A stretch of 64,000 nucleotides of DNA from the NCBI GenBank assembly GCA_950295325.1, contig OX485803.1:45771554-45835553 (forward strand), read 5' to 3'. The DNA is from Polytrichum commune (lineage: Eukaryota; Streptophyta; Polytrichopsida; Polytrichales; Polytrichaceae). Within the stretch, counting starts at the first letter, position 1. The number at the start of each line of letters is the position of its first letter. Both the position numbers and the translations under genes were made by a program. This document shows positions 9,416 through 19,711 of the stretch, in pieces. The notes under the pieces were generated by a model that had not been told where the DNA came from, did no database searches, and was given only the letters and a program-made list of their open reading frames with translations.

Positions 9416-10741
9416 CTCCCACTTGGGATTCTTGTCCTTCGCATTCTCCCTCTCCTTGGGAGGCCTACCATAGAACTCCCACACCTCCCGCGAGGCCATG
9501 ATATTCCTTATCCAAGAAGCTTGATAGGCCCTCTTCTTGTTTCCCATATTGAAGTACCGGGAGATGTCGCTGAGCTTAGTCTCGTCGTCAGACCACACCA
9601 CCAGTGCCTTCCAAACCTTCAGCTTTTCCTTCTGATTGTTGGGATCGTCCCACTCATTCATGAGTTGGATTTTCTTGGATGCCTCCACGGTGTGTTGGCC
9701 GTCTATCAGCCAAAAATCGCCCTTCTGAATTGTTGGCCACATTTCAGGTGTAGGCATTTTCTTGAGACCCTGTGGCATCACTACAATCGTTTGCCTGTCG
9801 TCTTTAAACTGCTCGCAAACGATCTGCGCGATTATCCAGTCAACGTAGGCGTCCTCCTTTGCCCGGACACACTTCTCCGGTGGCGCTAGATGGCACTGGC
9901 TGATGTTCACGTCGAACTTGAAATCCCTGCCCATGAAAAAACAGTGGGAGCATTTCGTCGTGAAATTGTTCACGATTTTCTGCAACTCCCCTGCATCCAC
10001 CTCTTCGCCGGGCTTCGGCATGCGCAACTCCGGTGAGACTGGCTCGTCAGTCATCACAGATGACTCTCTCGCCCTCTTGGATGGAGTTGTTTGACGGCTC
10101 CCAGAAGGTGTAGGGGTCTCACTATTCGTAGGTGTTTGGGAGGGAGTGGTCCTACGCGAGTCAGCCAGTACTGGTAGCGGCATCCTCACCGATTGAGGTC
10201 TTGACGACCCTGCTCCTTCCTCTGTGGGAGCTTTCCGCCTCACAGGTTGCTGTGATTTGGTTTTGCTTTGCAGGCCCCTGTTCAGCACGGTTATTGCATG
10301 TTTTAGTTTTGTGAACCGGCTTGAGACCTTGGTATTCGATGTACTCCCATCGATAAATATTGTCTCCGGCTTGATAACTTCCGGTTCGACACAGGACTCT
10401 CTTGCATAGAGTGCGTCGAAAGGCTCGGAGAACTGGTGCATGAACATATGCGCGTTCTGCACAGCCGAGTTCTCGAGGATGACGTCGGTATAGTCTCCAA
10501 GAGACTGTACCGATGCGACCTCCCATCCTGTAAGAGTCGCCCAGGTGTGTTTCTCCACGGTTCCCACCTTGACAACAAAAATCATTTTGTATGTTGAGGC
10601 TTTGACTACTTGAATAGACCAAGCGAGGACAAGCCCGTCCTTAGAGGAATAGGAGTCATCCTGCGGGGTTTCGTGCTCCTGCCACAACATGTCCGGCGCA
10701 GGCATGAACCACCTTTCGCCGGGTCTTTTCTTTGGAGCCAT
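9416..10741 (-). CDS. Cargo gene exon 1: ParB/sulfiredoxin-like domain protein
   Basis: Starts ATGGCTCCAAAG at 10741, right after an acceptor-like TTTTTTTACAG, so a 5' UTR intron is likely. It ends KNPKWE at a perfect donor (GAG|GTGAGT, 9415). The 442 codons comprise an N-terminal region of unknown fold (PAPDMLWQEHETPQ...), a Ser/Thr/Pro/Arg-rich linker with KRARE, and a C-terminal block from about residue 265. That block has the ParB-like order: ISQCHLAPPEKC, a helix, TIVVMPQGLKK, then GDFWLIDGQHTVEASKK (about residues 343-358) and KALVVW. DGxH-x-x-x-A is the signature of the ParB/Srx fold (DGhHR in bacteria); here Thr replaces the usual Arg. In phages and plasmids this fold appears next to DNA methylases. 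The spliced product continues in phase 0 into the methylase-like exon. Confidence 0.7.
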
Positions 10742-10767
10742 CTGTAAAAAAATAATGCGCAAAGTTA

Positions 10768-11235
10768 GTTTCGGTCGTTCGACCCAAACATCTACGACAT
10801 GAATAGGTTTAGGTGGATTGTGTATTTATATATTTCAGCATCATTTGTAATGATAATAAGAATGTTGTGATTATTGGGTGGATTTGCATTTTATATTGTT
10901 TGTGACATGCAGGATTCCTTGATACTTTTCCTTGATGCATTCCTTGATTATTATTTTGGGTTGATGTGAATTTTATATTGATGCAAAAATCATGGATTTC
11001 TTTATGAGTTTATAATTAGAAGACTTAGTTTGGGTCGTTCGACCCAAACATGATGCTTTGTGTTATATTTTGGTCGTTCGGCCCAAACATGATGCTTTGT
11101 TTTGTGTTTGGGTCGAGCGACCCAAACAAGGGGCTGTGTTTGGGACTGTGTTTGGGTCGGTCGACCCAAACAAGAGGCTGTGTTTGGGTCGGTCGACCCA
11201 TACAAGAGGTTGTGTTTGGGTCGTCTCCCCAAACA
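10768..11235. repeat. Cluster of seven palindromes upstream of the cargo gene start
   Basis: Copies at about 10768, 11028, 11067, 11106, 11150, 11182 and 11214, each 22 bp, with centres GTTC, GAGC, GGTC and degenerate forms. They sit 27-494 bp upstream of the ATG at 10741, in what is probably its 5' UTR intron or promoter. Confidence 0.9.
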
Positions 11236-12918
11236 GTATTATTTTAATATATTTTTTAAACTTGGCATCTAGCATATACAATGCTTATGCATTGTGTATG
11301 CTACAAAACCGTGAATATACAAACACATATTGGTTAAAATAAAACACAATACCTTTCAAAGATGTTGTGCAGACAATTTGGAGTAGAGCAGGTTGTTCTT
11401 CCAATAATTCTCAATATCAAACAAACTGTGAGAAAGTTCAATGAGAAACTTTCAAACAAGTATCAACTCTCTCAAATAGCTCTTGGATCTCTCAACCAAC
11501 TCCTGAATCTCACACAGAACTACTGAATCTCTCAAAAGACTTCGAAATGTCTAAACCAACTCCTGAATCTCACACACAACTACTAAACCTCTCAAAAGCC
11601 TTCGAAATGTCCAAACCAACTCCTGAATCTCACACACAACTACTAAACCTCTCAAAAGACTTCGAAATGTCTAAACCCACTCCTGAATCCCTCACAAAAC
11701 TACTGAATCTCTCAAACGACTTCGAAAACTCTCAAACAACTCTTGATACTCTTAAAGAACTCTTGAATTTCACAAGCACTCCTAAAACTTCCAGTACAAA
11801 CACCTGGACCTCCCAAACCGAAGCTTTATCTACTACCGAATGTTCTACTAACTTCCTTCAGCACTTTCCAATACTCTTCAACACTCTTTTGCTAACTTCC
11901 TTCACTCTCACGCTCTAAAACCTTCCTCCGTATGTTTCTGTTTCTTTCAAAACTCTTCCTAACTTCTAAGATTGCACAAGGGCTATTCTATTGAAGAGCA
12001 AAAGAAAGGAGGGAAAAGAAGATGCAGAAGAAAGCAATGAACGCGGGAGAATGAAGGGTTAACCTACACCAAGCCTGATTCGCCGCGGCGCTTTGCGAAA
12101 GCGGCGCTTCAGGAGAGGCGGCGCTTCCAAGCGAGGCGCGGAGAGAGAGAGAGAGAGAAAGAAATGAGAAATGCGACGGTTGGGGTTTTGTTTACCTCGG
12201 GCATTGGCCCCCAACCGCATGAATAGGGTGCCCACAGGATTAGGGCACCCACGGAAACAGGGTTATAGGGAACCCTAAAACCTAAATCATAACGCTTGAC
12301 TCTAAACCCTTAGCGGGCCTACCTCTTTAAGAGTACATAGGCTATTTGCCTCATAGCATAGGTTGCATTCTACAATATCAACTTTTTGTAAGTTGAAAAC
12401 CTTTTGAGTTTGTAAGTTCCTCGCCAATTGCCTCAAAACTAAATTTTAGTAGGTTAAAATCCTTCATATCTTTTAATGTTGTAGGTTTTTAAATCAAAAT
12501 TTGAGTACTAAGTGGGATCCTTCAAGTTGGCAGGAATTGAACCTGGCTAAGCTTTTCACCACGTTTGAAGGCCAAGGATTAACCAAGTCTTTTTTAAAGA
12601 GTTGATTATAAGTTTTGAAAGGTTGCTAAAATTCAAATGAGTTTAAGGGTGAAAGTTCTCACCATGTTCTCATTCAACCTCTACTCTTCCTGCAAGATAT
12701 AGCCTAAAGATATGTACTTAGGCCAACTAATTTCCCAATTTGAAGAAGGATGAATGGCTAAAATCCTTTCTTTTAAAAAAAATTTAGGCAAAATTTCCTA
12801 AATGTTTTTATCACATAGGTTGATATCCTATGTTTTTAAATTGTCCATAGGCTCTTTGTCCTACACTTTCAAAATTTTATAGGCTAAGTCACTAATTTTG
12901 TAGGCTGCATTTGTTTTA
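11236..12918. other. Noncoding centre of the transposon, left part
   Basis: No supported gene. Holds a 63-bp minisatellite (11470-11760, listed separately), then a purine-rich stretch (11990-12060) and a GC-rich patch with repeated GCGGCGCTT and a (GA)n run (12080-12170). On the minus strand these read as a CT-rich leader and may be the promoter/5' UTR of the cargo gene. The rest to 12918 is AT-rich with nothing I recognise. Confidence 0.4.
11470..11760 (+). repeat. 63-bp minisatellite
   Basis: About four to five diverged units containing CTTCGAAATGTCTAAACCAA and CTCCTGAATCTCACACACAA. The period is a multiple of three, so one frame stays open (11547-11918) and would give 21-residue repeats (MSKPTPESHTQLLNLSK...). 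With no start context, splice signals or known domain, I read it as a noncoding satellite. Confidence 0.75.
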
Positions 12919-13175
12919 ATCGGTATATTCGTTAATTTGGGATTTTTTCGGCATTTTGAGAAAGTTACAAATATAAGAACATGGATAAAATCGCACGTAC
13001 ATTGGAGAATTTTGTAAGATGCAAATACTTTGAAGCGGGTGTTCATATCAAGAACGCAATTAAGATCTCATATGAAGATGGTTTAGGTAGGATGACCCAA
13101 ACATTACACTATGTTGTTGTGGTCCATATATTAATTTGAGAGAAGAGAAAATCTCAAATTAGCGAATTTTAGGGT
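12919..13175. mobile_element. 257-bp non-autonomous relative of the big transposon, nested inside it
   Basis: Its left 115 bp align with the left end of the large element (TTCGTTAATTTGGGATTTTT... through GAAGCGGGTGTT, compare 3277-3410). Its right 45 bp align with the right end (CCATATATTAATTTGAGAGA... compare 19660-19711). The middle has one palindrome-like core (GGTTTAGGTAGG...GACCCAAAC, about 13079). The two ends are diverged, so this is an old copy. It looks like an internally deleted, MITE-like derivative. Confidence 0.75.
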
Positions 13176-13689
13176 TTAGGTTCTTTTGGACCCTGCTCTA
13201 AACCCTTATTAGTTTTTTCAAAAGAACTATGGAGTACCCTAAGGTGCTACATAAAATGTGTTATTCTACAAAACTAACCATTTATATAGCCAGCGCATTC
13301 TTACAACAAAACTTTATGCTAAACTAATACTTATCCCCTACTTACATGACACCATACCCTAAATTTTCCAAAATCATTGAAGGCATTGGTTTCTCTTTTG
13401 TTTGAGCATGTTAGAAAATTTAAACCATATAATTGCGTTATATTTAACGATGTAACCATTCACATTTAGTCCTTACCAATGATGCCAACAATTCACACGA
13501 TATTGAATGAAAAAAAAGAAGATTACCCACACCCCCCAACATGTGGAACAATTTAGAATAATTGAGTGTGGAGCCTAATAAATGAATACCTTCCCCAACT
13601 GCATTTTGCAAGGGTTTTGAAATGCACGATCCTTATTTGAAAATGCGAACATGCTCAAGTTTTAAGTACATCCCTTAGATCGTGACTTT

Positions 13690-14515
13690 CACGAATCACA
13701 TAGTCGCCAATAAATCATGGTTCATGATTTATTTAATATATAGATTGTGATATAAGAGTAAATGGGATAAGCACAACATCAAATGAAGCCATTCAAGCAA
13801 TCATGTTGTTATTCCCTGTTCCTTCCATGTATATTAGATGATGGCGCAAGATAAAATAGATGTTGTTTGTATATGGGGGCATCAGTGAACCACAACTACA
13901 TTTGGTGTTAGGGTTTAGGGTTTAGGAGATAGGAGATAGGGTTATAACATATTAATCTATCCAATGTCAATGTATAACATTGTCTTACTCGTGAGAAGAG
14001 TCTTATAGGAAGGTTATAGTGAAGACGATGTTGATTATGTTAATTTGTTATTCGAGACGTTTAAACGCGATATATTGATTGGTCGTGTGTTTATTCAAAT
14101 AACATGAAATATTGTGGATGTTAATAGGGGCTAGGGGTCCAACTTTGGATGTTTCGCTCACTTTAGGGAATCACATATTAGTCGCTAATAAACCATCGTT
14201 CATGATGTATTTAATATATGGAATGTCATGTAAAAGTAAATCGAAGAAGCACAACATCATGTTGTTATTCATTGTTCTCTCCACGTGTATTAGATAATGG
14301 AGGAAGATATAACAGATATTGTTTGCATAATATGAAGAAGAGTCTAATCGGAAGGTCATAGTAAATACAATCTTGATCATGTTAATATGTTATATGGGAC
14401 GTTTAAACATGATATCCTAATTGGTTTTGTATTTAGTCAATGCGTATTTCATGTTGTGGATGTTATAAGGGTTTAGGGTCCAATCTTGGATGTTTTGCTC
14501 TCACACATTAGTAAA
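13690..14515. repeat. Diverged tandem duplication of about 0.48 kb
   Basis: Blocks near 13693-14160 and 14168-14510 share AATAAATCATGGTTCATGAT / AATAAACCATCGTTCATGAT, the GTGTATTAGATRATGG segment, and GACGTTTAAAC...GGATGTT. The second unit has internal deletions. Nothing coding is seen. The flanks 13176-13690 and 14515-14667 also hold no gene. Confidence 0.7.
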
Positions 14516-14667
14516 CTTGAAGTGAACTTGAGGATGGATTCAAGTAACATTAAAAGATTGAACTAGAAAGGGACATTGGTAGTTAGTATCCCCTTAACAA
14601 CGTCCACATACATTCGTCATTGCCACTCTTGCATGCGAGATAATAGAGCAAGGCTCTAGGGTTTAGG

Positions 14668-14812
14668 GTTTAGGGGGGACAAATAAATAATTCTATTCAT
14701 CATGACAATGGCCTCAAGCCTTGGAAACTCTCTCATAATTGCAGCCTCCAAATGGCCCAAACCCCACCTAAATAGGTTTACACTTGCAAGCATTGAATGG
14801 AGTTGTGTTTGG
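14668..14812. mobile_element. Internal fragment of the Tourist-like MITE seen at 60668-61195
   Basis: Shares TTCATCATGACAATGGCCTC, AAGCCTTGGAAA and CATAATTGCAGCCTCCAAAT with 60812-61070, but lacks that element's terminal repeats and part of its middle. Confidence 0.7.
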
Positions 14813-15065
14813 GTCTACATATTGGTTAAAATATACCTTGATGACACTTGAAAAAATTAATGTGGCCGCCACCCTTCCTCCCAATGGCGTATGTCATATC
14901 CACACAAAACAAAACAAATAGATTAAATAACATAGACTAAGTCATATGACGGCTGGGGTATCAGAGGGGCATTGATAGATGCGCATTTTTCTACTATAAA
15001 CAGAAAACGGGGAATTCTGTCGGGAGGTTTGAAATAACCTCTGCAAGAGAAGAAGGCGGGGAAGG

Positions 15066-15135
15066 CATCCAATGACTAAGTCTGGGAAGCGGAGGTGGAT
15101 AGTATAAAGGGGCGCACCCCCCAAAAGTCGGTCAT
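15066..15135 (+). promoter_or_regulatory. Likely core promoter of the transposase gene
   Basis: TATAAAGG at 15103-15110 is preceded by a CCAAT-like ATCCAATGAC at 15068. A pyrimidine-rich TTTTTTTCTCTTCTCCC follows at 15133-15150, a typical start region about 30 bp downstream. This would give a 5' leader of about 970 nt to the ATG at 16111, probably containing an intron. Confidence 0.5.
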
Positions 15136-15413
15136 TTTTTTCTCTTCTCCCGCTGTCGAATTCGTAGAGAGAACTCTTAGTAGGAGCTGTACTTCAAGGT
15201 TCGTGCATGCTGCCGTTCATGAGCACTTATCCATAGCATGCAAGTTCATGAGCACCTATCCACACCATGCAAGCCCACCGTGAACTTTGCAATGAGCTCA
15301 AATTCAACACACCACGCAATATCCGCCGCATTATACGCCGGATTTTGTGGTGTACTTGGGCGAACCTTCACCTTTACACTAGTGTTGGCGGGTTTTGAGT
15401 CTGACCCTATGAG

Positions 15414-15934
15414 GTTTGGGTCGACCGACCCAAACCTGTCCACTAGTGTGTTAGGGTTTATGTCTGACCCTTAATATGTTTGGGTCGGTCGACCCAAACC
15501 CCAACCCCAGTGTGTTAGGGTTTTTGTCTGACCCTTATCAGGTTTGGGTCGACCGACCCAAACCTGTCCACTAGTGTGTTAGGGTTTATGTCTGACCCTT
15601 GTGAGATTTGGGTCGGTCGACCCAAACCCCTACCCCAGTGTCTTAGGGTTTTTTTCTTGACCCTTATCAGGTTTGGGTCGACCGACCCAAACCACTACAT
15701 GGTGTGGGTGGATGTACTCTTATGAGGTTTGGGTCGGTCGACCCAAACCCCTACCCCAGTGTGTTAGGGTTTTTTTTTCTGACCCTTGTCAGGTTTGGGT
15801 CGACCGACCCAAACCCCTACCTGGTGTGGGTGGATGCACCCTTGTGAGGTTTGGGTCGGTCGACCCAAACCCCTACCCCAGTGTGTTAGGGGTTCAGTCC
15901 GACCCTTATGAGGTTTGGGCCGGTCGACCCAAAC
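15414..15934. repeat. Array of nine palindromes upstream of the transposase gene
   Basis: Copies start at 15414, 15478, 15542, 15606, 15671, 15727, 15793, 15849 and 15913, spaced 56-66 bp. Centres alternate between GACC and GGTC, so the units alternate in orientation. The spacers share TGTGTTAGGGTTT and TCTGACCCTT. The array lies between the promoter and the start codon. Confidence 0.95.
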
Positions 15935-16110
15935 CCGCACCAAAATAATTTCTGGAACTTGTTTTGGACTTGCACACAGTGTTGGGAGTTCACATTGTAG
16001 TTGTGTTGGAAATGTCTTCATCCTCGGTGTCCCCATTGATCATGGTGTCTTGCATTTTCCGATATTTGATTCTTTTGGACCCTTACATTCTTTCCATGTG
16101 TGTAGGCGCA

Positions 16111-19100
16111 ATGGAGGGAGTTGGTGGAAGAGGGGATTCCTTCTCTGACGACATGGGCAACACCCAATCTACGTCTGGGGATGAGCTAGACATTGTTGGG
16201 GAGGATAGTTTTGATGACAGTGCAGATGAAGGTGACTTGGGGAGTCCTTCGCCATCTGCCCCTTCTTGCCCCACTGTGGAATGTGCTGGGCTTTCACGAG
16301 CTTCATGGGTGAATTTGGATGTAGTACTTGTTAATGACAGTGGAGTTGCTGTGGCGGAGGGTATTTGTCGTAACACACATCCACAAGATTGCATTGATGA
16401 AAACCCCCTTGGCACCGAGGACGTTGGAGTTGTTATATTGGAATCACTCGTACATTCTGAAGTGAATCCAACTCATAGGTTCTCGTTGCGAAGGTGGCCG
16501 TTGAGGAATGTGACAATTGATGGGGTTAATTTGCATGAGCATGAGCGACGACACATCCAAATCCAAGAAGAGCTCCAAGCAAACATTTGGCCACGCAAAG
16601 GCCTACGGAAGTACGATACATTGGCACGTCCTACTCCGTCTGCAAATGAGTGTAAACGTCAAAGGTTGCTTTGTGAGGAGTCCATTAGAGAAGTTGCCAC
16701 AAAGGATTGTTGTGTACATCGTTGTTGCCAATTGTTCCCAAGGGATAAATTGAAGGCCATCCGCGAGGAAATGTGGCTTGGAGATTTCCGTCTAAGATCC
16801 ACCAAAAAGCTTGATGTCCATAGGGCGATACATGTGAACGGAGCGGGTCGCAAGGTCATCACCCTTGAGAGCATAGACGTGTGTTGTACCGCATGGTACA
16901 TCATTCACGGTGTGTCGAAAGCGGAATTTTATAGACAAGCCGCGTATGCCAAGGAAGGCCGCCGGTCCCGTCACCATGGGAATACGGGCTTAAAGAAACC
17001 AAGGGAAGCAACGAGACAAGCAATCGCCACTTTGGCAACCATCATTGTCCCCCTTGCCGATGCAATGCCGCACAAAACACGCACACTCGCAACCGGTGAA
17101 AAGGTTGTGGAGAAGGTTCTTCCTACAGGCACGAAATGGAAAAACATATTGTTGGACGTAAACGCAGTTGGCGAGAAGGCTGGGTTGGACCCTATTTCGT
17201 TGTCGAAACTGAGTGCAATAAAAAAATCTCACTTTAGCGAATACATCACAAAAAGACGAGGCGACAAATTTGCCCGTTGTTCCAAATGCGAGAAGTTGAA
17301 ACGCCTTCGAGATGCACACACGATGGGGACAGAGTCCTATGCCGCACATCAAATGAACTATTTCAAGCATGTGAACATGCAAGAGGCACACCGTAATGAT
17401 TACTACACAAATAGAGCTTTGTCCATCTCTAGGCCTTTGGAGGTCCTTACAATCATCCATGACAAAATGGACCATGCCAAAACAGCCTCACCATGTTTTG
17501 CAAATCGAATCAAAGCCACAGACGGCCTTTTTAAGCTTCATGTATCGGTTACAGGTGATTTCGATAACAATTGCATTGCATTACCTAAACACAAATTTGT
17601 GCTTTAGGTTTGTACTTGGGGCCATAGATGTACACCATGTGAATTTTTTGGTGTTATAGTTGAATATTAAACCATTGGGTTGGCTTTACAGGGATGATTG
17701 CACATGGACATGGTGATGTCAAGTATGCTCATTATGCTCTTGATTTGTATCCGGCGGATTCAAACCACACGATAGGGTCATTTGCAAAGCTTTTACGTGA
17801 TTTGGAGAAACCGCCGTCCTATTTATCAAGATTGTTATTTGAAAACTCGGGATCAACACCTCTATATGAAGCGGTCTTGGATGGAAGAGATGTATGCGTG
17901 CACTCCTTGCCGGAGCCACCAAGTGAAGATGTGATTGCCAAGAATTTGCCCCCAACTCTGCGTGTCCAATTGGACAATTGTGCGAAGGACAATAAAAGTA
18001 TATATGTTTTTGCATATTGGTCGTTGTTGGTTGCGAAAGGCATTTTCAAGGAGGTTTTTGTGTCCTTTCTATTGGTAGGCCACACGCACGACGATATCGA
18101 TGCATCTTTTGGGCGGTGGAGCATGAAGTTGCGCGAGGAGGATTTTCCGACAATCCCATTGTTGATGAAGTCGTACATGGATTTGGAGAACATTCCCGTC
18201 ATCCCCCATATGATCGAGGAGGTTCCAGACTTCAAGGCATTTATAGAACCGTATATTCGAAGCGGAGCTCACCGATTGATCGGACATACGAAGGCACAAC
18301 AATTTCGGTTTTACGTGCGTGACGATGGTGTCCCCGCCATGCAATACAAGTTGTTGTGCACGTCACAAGACTGGAGCCCGCCGGAGGGTCTCCTTGTATG
18401 GCGTGTTGATGGAGAGGGAAGGACGATGTTGCCTGACGGAGAGCCTAAGCCTTGCAAACCAATACTAATGAAGAATTTGGAGGACATTTGTAAAGGCATA
18501 TCAGGCTTCATACAATATTGGGAGAGTTTGAGGGTAGCGGATGTTGGTGGATCGTGTTGGCTTCGTTACGGAAGTTGGATACAATATTGGACACGTGTTC
18601 GTGGTGCTTTGGCAAACCTTCATCAAGATACACCCCTTACTTTAAGGCATGGGTTTTGGCCACAAACACGTGTCAATGTACAAGCTTCGGAGGCTAGTCT
18701 TTTGGGAAATGGAGAGGTTCGAGAGGAGTTTGATGTGGACGACCATTACGTGGGGCCTGCTAGTAGTCGTCCGCCACCATCTTTCCGCATTGCAGTGGAT
18801 TGTCATGAAGGTTATATGCTCATTTTGCGTCCTGGAGATGAGACATATGCAAAGCCAGTGTGGGTGGCAAGAGCTTTGTCGAAACCAAATTTTGTAACTT
18901 CCAGCCCTCATTTTCGACAAATACAAGTAGAGTACTACCGACCGATAGCACGGAATGAAGATGTTGTTCGGCATTATACAGGCTGGGATACAAACCAACA
19001 CTTTCGGTGGAAGGTGGATTCTGAGCACGGTCCATCTTGGGTAGATACAGATTCCATATTCATAGCATGGAAACCACGGAAAAATCATAGTGGATCAGTG

Positions 19101-19178
19101 TCCATCCCTCAAAAGTACATAATTTTTGCAAAAGACAACCTTGCTCGGATCGCAGAAGAAGCAACCCACGTTGAATGA
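16111..19178 (+). CDS. DDE/RNase H-fold transposase (DUF7869-like), two exons
   Basis: Exons 16111-17554 and 17692-19178, with intron donor ACAG|GTGATT and acceptor CTTTACAG|GGATGATT; the join is phase 1 and gives 976 residues. The start ATG (MEGVGGRGDSFSDD) follows an acceptor-like TGTGTGTAG at 16097-16105; the frame is open further upstream, but without a better start. An acidic N-terminus is followed by CCVHRCCQLFP and a long basic helical region (GRRSRHHGNTGLKKPREATR), a probable DNA-binding part. Three acidic positions fit a DDE triad: IIHDKMDHAK (about residue 450), VQLDNCAKDNK (about 575) and VGHTHDDIDASFGRW (about 612). The D-N-C...N-K and GHTH-x-x-x-D layout is that of the DUF7869 family. 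It would cut and join the element ends. The ORF is unbroken, so the element may be recently active. Confidence 0.82.
17555..17691 (+). other. Intron of the transposase gene
   Basis: 137 nt, GT-AG, AT-rich. Splicing restores VSVT-GMIAHGHG, joining the two halves of the catalytic domain between the first and second acidic residues. Confidence 0.85.
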
Positions 19179-19199
19179 GAAGTTGGTAGGATTGTGTTA

Positions 19200-19683
19200 G
19201 CATGATTATAGTGTAATATGTAATTCGACGAATATATATTACTCATATGTGTGCTCCTCAAACTTGGGGCAAAGTTTGGGTAGAACTTGCGAATGCTATA
19301 TTGTTTGGGGTTGGATGAATATCCATTTACTATATTTCAATACAGTTGTGAAGTTCATTTTTTTATTAAGTTTGGGACTAAATTTTCCATTGAAGAAAAA
19401 TGCATTTATTGCATGTACTTTGTATGTTGCAATGTCTATATTTTATTGACCATGCTAATAATAGAAATCCTTTTATATGTTTTTTGGGTGAAACTAGTTT
19501 GGAGTGCTCTACCCAAAGTGTTTTTGTTGATGAAGTTGGTGTTGAGTGCTCTACCATATGTGCTTATATGTCCACACCCCATAGATTTGGGATATTAGAA
19601 CATATAATATATTTGAGATTGTTCGCAATATAGTTTCGGAACACGGAATGTTGTTTGATCCATATATTAATTTGAGACTAGAG
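19200..19683. other. Right subterminal region of the transposon
   Basis: AT-rich, no gene. It contains repeated TGGAGTGCTCTACCC / TTGAGTGCTCTACCA (19499-19555) and, next to the right end, a hairpin TTTGAGAC...GTCTCAA (19671-19692). Confidence 0.5.
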
Positions 19684-19711
19684 AAAGTCTCAATTTAACG
19701 AATATAGTGTT
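19684..19711 (-). repeat. Right terminal inverted repeat (28 bp)
   Basis: Exact reverse complement of 3277-3304. It is followed immediately by ATGA (19712-19715), the second copy of the target duplication. Confidence 0.9.

Larger units (their letters stand above)
3277..19711. mobile_element. 16,435-bp DNA transposon carrying a DDE transposase and a ParB/methylase/FCP-like cargo gene
   Basis: The element is bounded by perfect 28-bp terminal inverted repeats (3277-3304 and 19684-19711) and a 4-bp target duplication, and it splits a LINE whose sequence continues on both sides. It contains a minus-strand multi-exon cargo gene (10741 to about 3818), a plus-strand transposase gene (16111-19178), at least 28 copies of a 22-bp palindrome, subterminal repeats and a nested short relative. 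The two genes converge on neither end; they are divergently arranged around a 5-kb noncoding centre (about 10.8-15.9 kb). A 4-bp duplication is known for several superfamilies (for example Sola and Ginger); the resemblance of the transposase to Sola-type proteins is from memory and untested. Confidence 0.88.

Noticed and set aside
9069-9501. Long open frames on both strands repeating WVDRPK, LGRSTQT or similar
   Set aside because: They are translations of the palindromic tandem array inside an intron; all frames stay open because the 48-bp period is a multiple of three.
11002-11342. Open frames over the palindrome cluster upstream of the cargo gene
   Set aside because: They only spell the palindrome in different frames.
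11547-11918. Open frame with 21-residue repeats (MSKPTPESHTQLLNLSK)
   Set aside because: Explained by the 63-bp minisatellite; no start context, splice sites or domain.
15964-16110. Upstream extension of the transposase start to 15964
   Set aside because: The extra 49 residues are hydrophobic and unlike the acidic N-terminus, and an acceptor-like TGTGTGTAG precedes the ATG at 16111.
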